Below, in pieces: positions 56,064 to 64,000 of a stretch of 64,000 nt of DNA. The translations under genes were made by a program, and so were the position numbers. Origin of the DNA: Cytophagales bacterium (GTDB lineage: Bacteria; Bacteroidota; Bacteroidia; Cytophagales; Bernardetiaceae); contig RDZD01000023.1 in the NCBI GenBank assembly GCA_004293815.1, positions 1 through 64,000 on the forward strand. The letters are read 5' to 3'. Position 1 is the stretch's first letter. Each line of letters starts with the position of its first letter. A model generated the notes under the pieces. It ran no database searches. It saw only the letters and a program-made list of their open reading frames with translations, and was not told where the DNA came from.

Positions 56064-56682
56064 CGCGCTGGAGCTCAAAAGTATCCTGCCCATGAATTAA
56101 AAATTGCTGGTCTGTTTTGAGTTGCTTAATTCTAAAAAGCTCTTTAGTACTTTTTGCATAAATGCACAGTGTGTCTTGTGCCCAGCTGTAAGCCAAAGAA
56201 CTATTTTTTAAGGGCTTATAAAGTCGTACGGTTTCATATAGCGTGTCTGGGCTGCTGCCTGCAAAACCCAAGCTGCCAACATCATTGGTAGTAGTCAGGA
56301 CTTCGCCTAGCAAATAATCGGCTTCTGTTCGTTGATTTTCACTTTGCCAAGACAGCGCAAACCAAGTGCCACCAACCGCCAACAAAACTGCTGCTGCTGC
56401 CCATTTGAGATTTTGAACCCGCCAAAAACTCAGTGAAATGGTCTTTGTAGGGTGTGCTTGAGGCTCTACAGGCAGTGACTGATGTATGTCTTTCAGCTTG
56501 TTTTTTAGCTTGAGTCTTTCAATGTGTTTAAAGCCCAGCATGATGCTTTGCTCTTCTTCAAGACGTAGTCTTAGTTCAGGGTTTTGTTCAAGCTCAGCTT
56601 CAAAAGCGGCTTTTTCGGCATTAGACATTCTTTTTTGCAGATAATTGTCTATTTTGTTCTGTGTTTGATCCTTATGCTCCAT
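56038..56682 (-). CDS. Anti-sigma factor, membrane-anchored (non-FecR type)
   Basis: The 214-residue protein has a cytosolic helical N-terminus (MEHKDQTQNKIDNYLQKRM) with the 'E..L..NPELR.RL' anti-sigma pattern. One membrane helix (~94-112, WAAAAVLLAVGGTWFAL) and a periplasmic beta-rich tail follow. It overlaps the ECF sigma gene by 11 bases, the usual sign of a sigma/anti-sigma pair. It lacks the zinc-binding ZAS motif and the FecR domain. Its signal is unknown. Confidence 0.75.
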   Translation of the reverse strand: MEHKDQTQNKIDNYLQKRMSNAEKAAFEAELEQNPELRLRLEEEQSIMLGFKHIERLKLKNKLKDIHQSLPVEPQAHPTKTISLSFWRVQNLKWAAAAVLLAVGGTWFALSWQSENQRTEADYLLGEVLTTTNDVGSLGFAGSSPDTLYETVRLYKPLKNSSLAYSWAQDTLCIYAKSTKELFRIKQLKTDQQFLIHGQDTFELQRVSQATVLK

Positions 56683-57247
56683 GTTTTTCTGGCGTTTGAG
56701 TTGAGTCTTGATTTAAAAGGCTTTTAAGTTTTTGTAAACACTTGTACTTGGCAGTTTTGGCCACATCGGTATTAGAGTAGGCATAATGCTTGGCTATTTG
56801 CTCCATATTCCAGTGACGGTAGTAAAAAGCAGCGAGCAAGTCTTGGCATCTTTCCGAAAGATTTTGAATATTGGCCACTATGTGCTCAAAGTTGGGCGGC
56901 AAAGTGTCATTGTCTTCCATTTCTATGCTGCTGTGCCACTCTTCTAAACTAGTTTCTGGCTTTTGCCTTGTTATGTGTTTTATCCACTTATACCTAAAGA
57001 TTTGCATCAAAAATCCGCCCATAGCTCCACTCACCACAAAATCAGACGCGTTTACTTTTTCATAAAAGAGCATAACGGCATCTTGGTATATTTCTTCGGC
57101 ATCTTCTTCTCTTCCGCTATTTTGCTTAGCAAAAGCCTTGGCTTGAGGCCAATAGCTTTGATACAGCATGGTAAGGGTCTTTTCACAACCTTCGCGTATC
57201 AGGCGGATAAGCTCAGTATCAGAAATCGTCATTGATGTACGGCGCAT
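56672..57247 (-). CDS. ECF sigma factor
   Basis: The 191-residue regulator has sigma-70 region 2 (AKAFAKQNSGREEDAEEIYQDAVMLFYEK, near residues 35-65) and a region 4 helix-turn-helix at the C-terminus (LAAFYYRHWNMEQIAKHYAYSN...). It directs RNA polymerase to promoters of an unknown regulon and is restrained by the adjacent membrane anti-sigma factor. An alternative start is the ATG at 57232. No TonB receptor or FecR gene follows, so this is not the iron-starvation type. Confidence 0.9.
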   Translation of the reverse strand: MRRTSMTISDTELIRLIREGCEKTLTMLYQSYWPQAKAFAKQNSGREEDAEEIYQDAVMLFYEKVNASDFVVSGAMGGFLMQIFRYKWIKHITRQKPETSLEEWHSSIEMEDNDTLPPNFEHIVANIQNLSERCQDLLAAFYYRHWNMEQIAKHYAYSNTDVAKTAKYKCLQKLKSLLNQDSTQTPEKHGA

Positions 57248-57312
57248 GGATAGTAGTCAGTAGATAATGCTGCTAATGGCTTTGAGGTAACCTAAAAAAT
57301 AAAAATTTGGCT

Positions 57313-58185
57313 TTAAAAAGCAATAAAGTACTCTGGATTGACGGGACTGCCTCTGTACCAAAGCTCTAAATGCAAATGAGGCCCGTCGGTTTGTTCGCCT
57401 GAGTTGCCAATGATGGCTATATCCTCGCCCGCTTTTACAAAGTCGCCCACTTCGTGAAGCAGTTCGGAGTTGTGCTTGTAGAACGACACCAAATCGTTGC
57501 TGTGCTGTATTGCTATGACGTGCCCGCCGTCCTGTGTCCAAGAAGCCGTCAAAACTGTGCCATCTGCCACGGCTTTGATTCTTGAACCTTTATTGGCGGC
57601 CAAATCTAAGCCATAGTGAGGCTCTTTTAAATCATATTTTTTGACTACAACGCTGTTCCGAAGCGGCGCAAAAAGCATTACTCTCTGCAAAGAGCCGTTG
57701 TTATCTTGTGCCCCTATCCCAAAATCCTCCTGAACAGAGCCTTCGTAAGACTTTCTAAACTGCGAATCTACGACATCTATATTGTCTAACTCTTCAGGGT
57801 TTTGTGTTTCGGTGTTGGTATTTTTATCATCCTTTGGAGGGGTAAGATCCTCATATTTAACCTGTCCATTGATGATGCCCGAAAAATTTTCATAATACCG
57901 CTGATTTTCGGCCAGCATCAGCTCGAGAGAGTCTATTTGAATAGCCAGCTCTAGCAATCCACGTTTGCTGTCTAAGCCTTCAATACGTGAAGAAGAGCTA
58001 ATATAAGCCTTTGTGATAAAAAAAATGGGGAGAGAAAGCACTAACACCAATACAAAAAGAGCCAGAAAAAGACGGGCATAATTCACCCTTAAAGAAAACG
58101 CAACTTTTAAGTTTTCGTCGTCTCTAAACACCAGCAAGTAGTTTTTGAGTAACCACTCAGTAAATGTTTTTTGGGGCGTTTTCAC
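57313..58185 (-). CDS. Membrane-anchored M23 (LytM) peptidase
   Basis: The 290-residue protein begins at a GTG, has one membrane helix (~36-56), a coiled coil (~65-100), an acidic linker and a C-terminal LytM domain (~190-285). The zinc motif is HYGLDLA (H-x3-D) and HLHLE. It probably acts on peptidoglycan peptide cross-links or is an EnvC/NlpD-like activator; all metal ligands visible are present. A TATATTTG box lies 20 bases upstream. Confidence 0.88.
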   Translation of the reverse strand: MKTPQKTFTEWLLKNYLLVFRDDENLKVAFSLRVNYARLFLALFVLVLVLSLPIFFITKAYISSSSRIEGLDSKRGLLELAIQIDSLELMLAENQRYYENFSGIINGQVKYEDLTPPKDDKNTNTETQNPEELDNIDVVDSQFRKSYEGSVQEDFGIGAQDNNGSLQRVMLFAPLRNSVVVKKYDLKEPHYGLDLAANKGSRIKAVADGTVLTASWTQDGGHVIAIQHSNDLVSFYKHNSELLHEVGDFVKAGEDIAIIGNSGEQTDGPHLHLELWYRGSPVNPEYFIAF

Positions 58186-58205
58186 TTTGATAGGCTTTGA
58201 AGCTG

Positions 58206-58213
58206 CAAATATA
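58206..58213 (-). promoter_or_regulatory. Candidate -7 element of the M23 peptidase gene
   Basis: TATATTTG on the minus strand, with initiation near 58199, 14 bases before the GTG start. Confidence 0.4.
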
Positions 58214-58243
58214 AATCATTTTTTGCAAGCTTCGTTCTGATGG

Positions 58244-58720
58244 TTAATAGTTTGTTCGGTCGCTTTTTTCTTTCCACATCACAAAGGCTTGCAGGGCTTC
58301 GTGGCGCAAACACTGATCTGTTTTGATACTTCTGCCAGAGACAGGCAAAGCCATTTCTTGATAAATAAACGCATCATCAAACTGAATATTGGCGGCATCA
58401 TCTTTGGTGCAGGCAAACACAATACGTTCAGGTCTAGCCCAGTAGATAGCTCCCAGGCACATAGGACAGGGTTCACAAGAGGTGTAAAGCGTGCAATTTT
58501 CTAGCTGAAAAGTGCCCAAATTTTGACAAGCGTCTCTGATGGCTACCACCTCTGCATGGGCAGTAGGATCGTTGGTAGAAGTTACTTGGTTATGGCCTTT
58601 GCCCACAATTTGCCCATTTTTAACAATTACTGCACCAAAAGGGCCGCCTTTACCGTTGGTCATGCCCATCACAGAGAGCGCGATGGCCTCTCGCATAAAA
58701 AATTCGTCTAACTCATTCAT
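58244..58720 (-). CDS. guaD: Cytidine/deoxycytidylate-deaminase-fold nucleoside deaminase (guanine deaminase-like)
   Basis: The 158-residue enzyme shows the zinc site HAEVVAIRDAC and PCPMCLGAIYWAR. Its N-terminus (FFMREAIALSVMGMTNGKGGPFGAVIVKNG) and C-terminus (DDAFIYQEMALPVSGRSIKT) match the Bacillus GuaD group, which deaminates guanine to xanthine, rather than TadA. All zinc ligands (His, Cys, Cys) and the catalytic Glu are present. The nucleobase specificity is inferred, not proven. Confidence 0.85.
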   Translation of the reverse strand: MNELDEFFMREAIALSVMGMTNGKGGPFGAVIVKNGQIVGKGHNQVTSTNDPTAHAEVVAIRDACQNLGTFQLENCTLYTSCEPCPMCLGAIYWARPERIVFACTKDDAANIQFDDAFIYQEMALPVSGRSIKTDQCLRHEALQAFVMWKEKSDRTNY

Positions 58721-59065
58721 CTTCTGTGGTTTTTAGATATTGTCAAAGTATTTTTATCAAAACAGTATTTTTTCGAGAATGTTATAGGGAGATATCTTTA
58801 ACAGCAGATGCAATCTTGCAAAAACGCCCAAGTCTACAAGCTGTGCCCCAAGCACCCAAACATAAAGCAAGAAAGATAATAGAATATATGTTGTCATTAT
58901 AGCGGCTCATGTTGTTTTTGAGAGCTGCCAACCCATCAAGTGCGATTGAAATAAAAAGTTTAAAGTGGGTTTGTGTTAATTTTTATGTTCTGATTAACAT
59001 TTTTACTAGATTTGTGTTTATTAATTCAGCAAAAAAAATTGATTTCACCACAAAAACACCCTCAA
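58721..59065. other. 345-bp divergent intergenic region (deaminase / ferritin)
   Basis: Upstream of ferritin the stretch holds TAGATTTG (59007-59014) and an inverted repeat GTTAAT...ATTAAC (58975-58980 and 58993-58998) just before it. The rest shows no gene. Confidence 0.45.
59007..59014 (+). promoter_or_regulatory. Ferritin promoter -7 element with upstream inverted repeat
   Basis: TAGATTTG matches TAnnTTTG, 51 bases before the ferritin ATG. The dyad GTTAAT / ATTAAC (12-base spacer) overlaps the expected -33 to -10 span, so it could be an iron-response operator. That is inference. Confidence 0.45.
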
Positions 59066-59629
59066 ATGGCTGATAAAAAACCGAATGTGACGCTCAAAAG
59101 ATCTCTCACAGATTCTATGCAAGAATCTCTCAATGCACAGATTTTAATGGAGGCGCGCTCTTCTTACTACTACCTAGCGGCTGCTTCATGGTGCGAAAAA
59201 GAAGGTTATGAGCATTCTGCTAAGTATCTTTACAAGCATGCGGACGAAGAGCGTGAGCACATGCTCAAAATTTTTCACTATGTAAACGAAGCAGGCGGAC
59301 ATGCCATTGCGCCCAGCATCACGAATATCAAACACAAATATGACTCTTTGAGACAAGTTTTTGAGCACATCTTAGAGCATGAAATTGGCGTGACACATGC
59401 CATCAACGAGCTAGTGGACACCTCTTTTTCGCTCAAGGATTTTGCCACTTTTCAGTTTTTGCAGTGGTTTGTGACAGAACAACGCGAAGAAGAAAAACTT
59501 TCGCGCCGAGCTGTAGAAATTTTTGATATTATTGGCGAAAAAGGACAAGGCTTATGGCTCATAGACAAGGAGATAGGTAGACTAGATCAACTTGCACACG
59601 GCGGATCAGAAGGCTCAGACAAAAAATAA
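59066..59629 (+). CDS. ftnA: Ferritin (iron storage, ferroxidase type)
   Basis: The 187-residue subunit assembles into a 24-mer cage that oxidises Fe2+ and stores Fe3+. The ferroxidase ligands are visible: the Glu in AQILMEARSSYYYLAAASW, the ExxH in HADEEREHMLKIF, and the second Glu pair in EQREEEKLSRR. Start at 59066 (MADKKPNVTL) is preferred over an 18-residue upstream extension that crosses the leader. The promoter and a strong terminator flank it, so it is monocistronic. Confidence 0.93.
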   Translation: MADKKPNVTLKRSLTDSMQESLNAQILMEARSSYYYLAAASWCEKEGYEHSAKYLYKHADEEREHMLKIFHYVNEAGGHAIAPSITNIKHKYDSLRQVFEHILEHEIGVTHAINELVDTSFSLKDFATFQFLQWFVTEQREEEKLSRRAVEIFDIIGEKGQGLWLIDKEIGRLDQLAHGGSEGSDKK

Positions 59630-59651
59630 GCTGCTTTCTTCTTTTGTTACT

Positions 59652-59697
59652 AGCCTCAATGCAATTTAGTTCACACAAACTTGCTTTGAGGCTTTTT
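59652..59697 (+). terminator. Intrinsic terminator of ferritin
   Basis: Arms AGCCTCAATGCAA and TTGCTTTGAGGCT pair over 12 of 13 positions around a 16-base loop, followed by a T-run. It starts 22 bases after the ferritin stop. Confidence 0.8.
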
Positions 59698-59724
59698 GTT
59701 GTACTTTTTATCTTTTAGAGCTAT

Positions 59725-60777
59725 ATGAAGTCTTCTATTATTTTGTCGTTTTTGTGTTTGGCTCTGTGCTTTGTATGCCCTGCTCAAACTTGGGATAGTA
59801 CAGACGTGTCACAACTTTTTTCAAAAAAAACCCAAAAAAAATGGCAGAAATACTGTCAGAAAGAACTTAAAAAAGAAAGCAAGTATTGGCATGATATCAT
59901 TTCACCAAATGGAGTGGAAATAGGCAATGGGCTATGGATAGACCAAACAGAAATAGCTAATGTGCATTGGCTTGAATACTTGCACTATCTGGTCACAGAC
60001 TCTGGCTTAACCGTACACGACAGAGCTCTTCCTGACACTGTGGCTTGGGCATATACTTGCTGGAATAGTCTTAGCTATGAAACTTATGAACCATTCATTG
60101 AACAATATTTGCGTTATCCTGGCTACAGGTATTATCCAGTGGTAGGCATTACTTTTGAGCAAGCACAAGCCTACTGCGAATGGCGATCAAATGTGGTCAA
60201 TAGTAATATTCAAAGTTCAAAAGTTGCAGAAAAATACCATGTAGAGATAAACTTCCGTCTTCCCACCCCAGAGGAATGGGAAATAGCAGCGGCGGCATTA
60301 CAAGACACAAAAAAACACCCTTTTGGCTTTCCAAATACATGGTGTTCTTCTAAAGGGATAGAGCTTTCCTATATAAGTGATTCCGATGAAGAGCCGTTCA
60401 AAAAAGTTAAGGTATCTACCTATTGCCCCGCATGGCAATTTTTCAACACTTCAGACCGATATGCACATTGCAACTTTGACTCCACGATAAAAATATACGG
60501 CTTCACAGACTTTCTTTATGACTCTTATTTCGATTACAATGCCAACGGTTTTGGCATTTACAACATCATAGGCAATATGGCTGAATTTACATCAGTAAAA
60601 GGTGTGGCCAAAGGCGGCAGCTGGCAACATCCTCTAGAGGACTGCGCCATAGAAAAAGTACAATATTACAACGGGCCAACCTCTTGGCTGGGGCTGCGGT
60701 GTGTGGCCACTGTTTCGGTGAGTCCTATCAAACAAGAGGCAGGAAAAAGGAAAAGGAAAAAGTCTCAAAGTCAATGA
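59725..60777 (+). CDS. Secreted SUMF1-domain protein (formylglycine-enzyme-like, GldJ/GldK-type)
   Basis: The 350-residue product has a signal peptide (ends CPAQ near residue 21) and a SUMF1 fold: VEIGNGLWIDQTEIANVHWLEYLHYL, YPVVGITFEQAQAYCEWRS, FRLPTPEEWEIAAAA, NIIGNMAEFTSVKGVAKGGSW and LGLRCVATV. The paired active-site Cys of true formylglycine-generating enzymes is not clearly present, so catalysis is doubtful. Bacteroidota relatives include the GldJ and GldK gliding/T9SS components, which are lipoproteins; this one lacks a lipobox. Role unknown. Confidence 0.72.
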   Translation: MKSSIILSFLCLALCFVCPAQTWDSTDVSQLFSKKTQKKWQKYCQKELKKESKYWHDIISPNGVEIGNGLWIDQTEIANVHWLEYLHYLVTDSGLTVHDRALPDTVAWAYTCWNSLSYETYEPFIEQYLRYPGYRYYPVVGITFEQAQAYCEWRSNVVNSNIQSSKVAEKYHVEINFRLPTPEEWEIAAAALQDTKKHPFGFPNTWCSSKGIELSYISDSDEEPFKKVKVSTYCPAWQFFNTSDRYAHCNFDSTIKIYGFTDFLYDSYFDYNANGFGIYNIIGNMAEFTSVKGVAKGGSWQHPLEDCAIEKVQYYNGPTSWLGLRCVATVSVSPIKQEAGKRKRKKSQSQ

Positions 60778-60786
60778 AAAAAACTT

Positions 60787-61740
60787 CTAACGTAAGATAC
60801 CTGCTATTTTAAGCAGTTTTAGACTGTGTATACGTCTGTTTTTATATTGCAAATGGCTTGGCGTATCAAAAAACGCTGCGTCTGGGTATACAAAATCCTG
60901 AGGTGAGCCACAAAGCCTTATATTGCTAATTGTCTGATAATTTTGCCATATTGCTTCTATAAGCTCTTGATTGTCCTCATAACTGCTTTGCGCCAGCGCA
61001 GGCGCGAGCATATACACGTGCGCGCCTAGAGCCTGCACCTCTTTGCAAAATTCTTGTAAACTGGACTGCTGTTTACAAAGGATGCTTTCCTGACCTTCAC
61101 TCCCCCATTCCAAGCGCAAAGGCTCAAAAGCTTTAGGCGACATGTTTTGATGAATGACAACATCGCCTAAACTATCAAAAGCGTGCAAGCCATATATTTT
61201 GGGTTTAGTCTTAATAAAAACGAGCTTGTCAAAACTTATCTGCAAAGCACGTTGCAGCTTTTGAGTTTGATAAGCCCCTAAATCAGAAAGCTCTTCTCTC
61301 ATAAATCGTTCAGCCTCTGGGTAGGCCAACGCGAGCTGAGTTTTAGTCTGCCACTGCCCCCGCCATGAGCCATAAGACCAAACAATAAGCACCAAATCGC
61401 CTTTTTGAAGATAAGCTAAGCTTTCGTTTAGCATATAGTCCTGACCTAAATCTTGATGCAACCCCATATTGACCACACGAAGACCGGTTTGTTCTTCCAA
61501 ATACTTGCTATCAACTCCAAAGGCTAGATTAGAACAGCCCAGTAAAACAAGCCGTTTTTTTGTATCACCTTGGGTATCTGCAAGCCTTTTTTGTTTGATG
61601 CGTGCCCCCAGCAGATAGTCACCTTCATAATGCGCGTAAGAACCCACAAGCAAGGGCAAGCCCCATAGCCAAAGGCACAACCCAAGTAAGGCAAAGACAT
61701 AGCGCAAGCACAGACCAAGAATATTTTGCTTAGAATTCAA
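60787..61740 (-). CDS. SGNH-like membrane protein, partner of the MBOAT acyltransferase
   Basis: The 317-residue protein has an N-terminal membrane helix (~12-32) and an SGNH-like fold: a block-I variant LLGCSNLAFGVDS and a block-V-like FFDTPSHLQYKN near the end (Asp and His). It starts at a TTG and overlaps the MBOAT gene by 11 bases, so translation is likely coupled. MBOAT-SGNH pairs O-acetylate or O-acylate surface polysaccharides (compare AlgI with AlgX/AlgJ). The block-I Ser sits in 'GCSN' rather than GDS, so catalysis is unproven. Confidence 0.65.
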   Translation of the reverse strand: MNSKQNILGLCLRYVFALLGLCLWLWGLPLLVGSYAHYEGDYLLGARIKQKRLADTQGDTKKRLVLLGCSNLAFGVDSKYLEEQTGLRVVNMGLHQDLGQDYMLNESLAYLQKGDLVLIVWSYGSWRGQWQTKTQLALAYPEAERFMREELSDLGAYQTQKLQRALQISFDKLVFIKTKPKIYGLHAFDSLGDVVIHQNMSPKAFEPLRLEWGSEGQESILCKQQSSLQEFCKEVQALGAHVYMLAPALAQSSYEDNQELIEAIWQNYQTISNIRLCGSPQDFVYPDAAFFDTPSHLQYKNRRIHSLKLLKIAGILR

Positions 61741-63127
61741 AATAAATAAAATTTAATTGCTCATTATCAAACAATTGACCAAAAGATAAAATGATAAGGA
61801 TATATAAAACAATAGCTCCAAAAGGCCGACGCAGTAGAGTCAAGGAAAATTTTTGTCTAAAATAATGACTCTCTGATACAAAAAGCCACAAGCTGAATAC
61901 AAACGCTAAAAACCAATGATAAGCCGTAAGACCATACAAACTCTCAAAAAATACAGGCACGGAATGTCTCAAACCTCTAAACCAGAAAAACAAGCAATGC
62001 AATAAGTCGTTTAAATTACTCACTTTAAAAAATATCCAGCCATAAAATACAATAGTCCAAACATAAAGACGCTTTAGCAACAAGGGCAGTTTATGGAGCT
62101 GCAAGTACCGTTCTAGAAGTATCCACAAAGCATTCCAGAGTCCCCAAAGTAGAAAATTCCAGTTAGCACCGTGCCAAAAACCGCTCAAAAGAAAGGTCAA
62201 AACTAAAACAGCAGAAGCCATCCCAAAACTCTGCCTGCTCCCACCCAAGGGAATATAAACGTAGTCTTTGAACCAAGAAGAGAGGCTGATATGCCATTTT
62301 TTCCAAAAATCTTGCATGCTCAATGCAAAATATGGGTACTTAAAATTGTGAGAAAGCCTCACACCTAAGGTGTGAGCCGCCCCACGCGCCATGAGTGTGT
62401 ATCCCGAAAAATCGGCATAGATTTGTATAGAAAAGCATAAAATACTCAGAAAAAGCGGAAAACCCACAAAGTTTTGAGGTTGGGCAAAGCAGGGAGCAGA
62501 CAAAATCCCCAGCACATCAGCCACAACCAGCTTGCGGAAAAAACCCGCGACAAGTAGCAGCATACCCCTCTCAAATCGCGGCCAATTCATTTGTCCGCTG
62601 GCTAAATTTCGGATTTGCGGTAGCAGATGTTGAGGCCGTTCTATGGGGCCAGCCATAAGTTGTGGAAAAAACAATATGTACAAGGCATAAACATCCAAAC
62701 GCTGCTCAGCTTTGATATTTTTTCTGTAAACTTCTACTAAGTAAGCCATCCCCTGAAAAGTGTGAAAAGACAACCCAACTGGCAGAACCCAAACTGGCCA
62801 AGTAAATGACGCATTAAAAAGGACATTAATCTGAGCTGTTAAAAAGGGCATGTATTTAAAGCTTCCAAGCATAGACAAGTTAGCTAAAATCCCCACCGCG
62901 AGCAGCCAACGCTTTTTTTTACCTTCCGCAGCATCAATCACACGCGCCCAAAGATAGTCCCACGCAATGAGTGCCAGCATGACGAGCAAATAAGCTGGCC
63001 TAAAGCTCGCATACAGCCCTGCGCTGCCCAAAAGCAATACCCAAATCCGAGACGGGCCTTTCCAAAACCACATCAAGACACTTATAAAAGCAAAAAAAAG
63101 CAAAAAAGACAAGCTTTGAAAAGGCAT
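61730..63127 (-). CDS. MBOAT O-acyltransferase (AlgI/DltB/PatA type)
   Basis: The 465-residue integral membrane enzyme has about eleven helices. The MBOAT core holds QIYADFSGYTLMARGAA, FWKKWHISLSSWFKDYVYIPLGG (His279) and LTFLLSGFWHGANWNF with the catalytic His319. These enzymes bring acyl groups across the membrane to a periplasmic polysaccharide or peptidoglycan, working with an SGNH or DltD-like partner. The overlapping downstream gene fits that role. The acceptor polymer cannot be told from the sequence; no alginate or teichoic acid genes are present. Confidence 0.9.
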   Translation of the reverse strand: MPFQSLSFLLFFAFISVLMWFWKGPSRIWVLLLGSAGLYASFRPAYLLVMLALIAWDYLWARVIDAAEGKKKRWLLAVGILANLSMLGSFKYMPFLTAQINVLFNASFTWPVWVLPVGLSFHTFQGMAYLVEVYRKNIKAEQRLDVYALYILFFPQLMAGPIERPQHLLPQIRNLASGQMNWPRFERGMLLLVAGFFRKLVVADVLGILSAPCFAQPQNFVGFPLFLSILCFSIQIYADFSGYTLMARGAAHTLGVRLSHNFKYPYFALSMQDFWKKWHISLSSWFKDYVYIPLGGSRQSFGMASAVLVLTFLLSGFWHGANWNFLLWGLWNALWILLERYLQLHKLPLLLKRLYVWTIVFYGWIFFKVSNLNDLLHCLFFWFRGLRHSVPVFFESLYGLTAYHWFLAFVFSLWLFVSESHYFRQKFSLTLLRRPFGAIVLYILIILSFGQLFDNEQLNFIYFEF

Positions 63128-63436
63128 AAGAAAGCTCAGCGCACCGAGTTTTGAAATTTAAAACAAAGTACACAAAAGTTTTTGATAAGAAAAAATAGGC
63201 TCTCGTTCAAAATGCTTGTTGTACATGGTTCCATATAGATTCGCCTTTGAGATGACGCTATTTTATATGGCCTATGAACAAAAAAATTGAGTGTCATCTT
63301 TTTTATGGTCATTTTTAACTACCTTTGCACTATGTCAATGAGGGAATTGATTTTTGTTAGTACCACCCCAGCTCCCTCCTTGGTCTTTAGAAAAAGCATC
63401 ATACAGTACAGACCACAAAACCTAAAAATTATTTTT
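63128..63436. other. 309-bp divergent intergenic region (MBOAT / DUF3467)
   Basis: A TACCTTTG box (63320-63327) lies about 110 bases before the DUF3467 start. The longest in-frame extension upstream (63287) crosses it and is therefore not believed. Nothing else is visible. Confidence 0.4.
63320..63327 (+). promoter_or_regulatory. Candidate -7 element of the DUF3467 gene
   Basis: TACCTTTG matches TAnnTTTG, with initiation near 63334 and a leader of about 100 bases. Confidence 0.4.
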
Positions 63437-63748
63437 ATGCAAGAAAATGAGTATAAGCAGCTCGATATTGAGCTTAGCGAAGAAGTAGCAGAAGGTGTTT
63501 ATGCCAACATGGCGGTTGTGGCTCATTCCCACAGCGATTTTATCCTAGATTTTGTACGCATCATGCCAGGCTTGCCCCGCGCCAAGGTCAAATCCAGAAT
63601 TATTCTTACACCAGAGCACGCCAAAAGACTGCTTAAAGCCCTTCAAGACAACGTAGATAAATACGAGGCTTCCTTTGGACGCATTCAAATCCATAACGAA
63701 CCTTCTGCTTATCCCGTAAACTTTGGCAGCACTATGGGTGAGGCTTAA
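63437..63748 (+). CDS. DUF3467 family protein
   Basis: The 103-residue protein begins at 63437 (MQENEYKQLDIELSEEVAEG) and has the DUF3467 pattern: GVYANMAVVAHSHSDFILDFVRIMPGLP, then KVKSRIILTPEHAKRLLKAL. The family is near-universal in Bacteroidota and of unknown function; it is small and soluble. The 50-residue upstream extension in frame has no family support. It overlaps the convergent binding-protein gene by 17 bases. Confidence 0.88.
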   Translation: MQENEYKQLDIELSEEVAEGVYANMAVVAHSHSDFILDFVRIMPGLPRAKVKSRIILTPEHAKRLLKALQDNVDKYEASFGRIQIHNEPSAYPVNFGSTMGEA

Positions 63749-64000
63749 GCACCGTTTTGCGAAGCTCTGTAAAATAAGCCACGCTTTTCTCTAAACGGCT
63801 ACCATACCAAGAAAACAGCTCACCGTCCACCAGTACCACTTGTGCCCATGGAGCGAGACTTTGCAGTTCTTGTTGGTGAGCAGCTTGAAAATGATATGGC
63901 TCGGAGGATAAAAAAATCAAATCTGGCCTCAGAGTATTTATATCCTCTTGGTTTAAAACAGGATATCGTTTTTCTGAAATCACATTTTGGCAGCCAAGTT
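63732..64000 (-). CDS. BtuF/FecB-like periplasmic binding protein, C-terminal part (partial)
   Basis: The frame is open to the window edge, so only the last ~89 residues are seen; the internal GTG at 63983 is not the start. The sequence NQEDINTLRPDLIFLSSEPYHFQAAHQQEL, then VVLVDGELFSWYGSRLEKSVAYFTELR matches the C-terminal lobe of helical-backbone binding proteins for cobalamin, haem or siderophores (the 'RPDLIFLSSEP' and 'GE.FSWYGSR' motifs). A cobalamin-type (BtuF) assignment is likely but not certain. Confidence 0.75.
   Translation of the reverse strand, partial: LGCQNVISEKRYPVLNQEDINTLRPDLIFLSSEPYHFQAAHQQELQSLAPWAQVVLVDGELFSWYGSRLEKSVAYFTELRKTVLKPHP

Overview
The window reads as a chromosomal segment from a Bacteroidota bacterium, probably a Cytophagales-like gliding or marine/freshwater lineage. 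The support is a T9SS C-terminal sorting domain (29508-31364), menaquinone synthesis by MenD, Bacteroidota-type families (DUF3467, DUF3817, SUMF1/GldJ-like, ECF sigma with a FecR-free anti-sigma protein, ClpC with a UVR linker), and a repeated TAnnTTTG -7 promoter element ahead of many genes. No rRNA, tRNA or CRISPR array is visible.

Layout. 1-10087: a secreted TPR-CHAT gene broken by an out-of-frame deletion and cut by the window edge, a PaaI thioesterase, a very large (1157 aa) actin/Hsp70-fold protein of unknown role, recF, a repeat-bearing lipoprotein and cmk. 10260-14228: a secreted protein of eleven ~90-aa repeats with a strong terminator, then a 745-bp gap holding an orphan terminator and a possible small RNA. 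14229-22315: rsmI, a GT4 glycosyltransferase, an MsbA-like ABC exporter and a 1300-aa hybrid histidine kinase with three receivers. 22413-33509: clpC, recR with an outer-membrane barrel protein, a MacB/FtsX-type permease, lspA, a T9SS cargo protein, recX-dedA and a QueD/PTPS enzyme. 33513-44948: menD, a membrane-anchored subtilase, hemW, DUF3817, dnaA, a stand-alone exosortase-family protein, a SUFU-domain protein, a TPR protein and lpxB.

45833-51673 is the accessory island: a type I restriction-modification locus (hsdM, rhuM, hsdS, hsdR). hsdM has lost its whole catalytic core, hsdS is cut to its first ~70 residues, and hsdR has lost its start and helicase motif Ia. A REP/RAYT element (a perfect 38-bp palindrome, tandem 21-bp repeats and a Y1 transposase gene that itself contains a second REP palindrome) sits in the hsdS-hsdR junction. 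Only rhuM looks intact.

51717-64000: miaB and mnmE (tRNA modification, divergent), a YheT-type hydrolase, an ECF sigma/anti-sigma pair, a membrane-anchored M23 peptidase, a nucleoside/guanine deaminase, ferritin, a SUMF1-domain protein, an MBOAT acyltransferase overlapping an SGNH-like partner, DUF3467, and the C-terminal part of a BtuF-like binding protein running off the edge.

The best candidates for something undescribed are the REP/RAYT element with compensatory base changes, the giant ASKHA-fold protein, the lone exosortase and the candidate antisense-strand small RNA near 13.9-14.0 kb. No new multi-gene system can be demonstrated from sequence alone.
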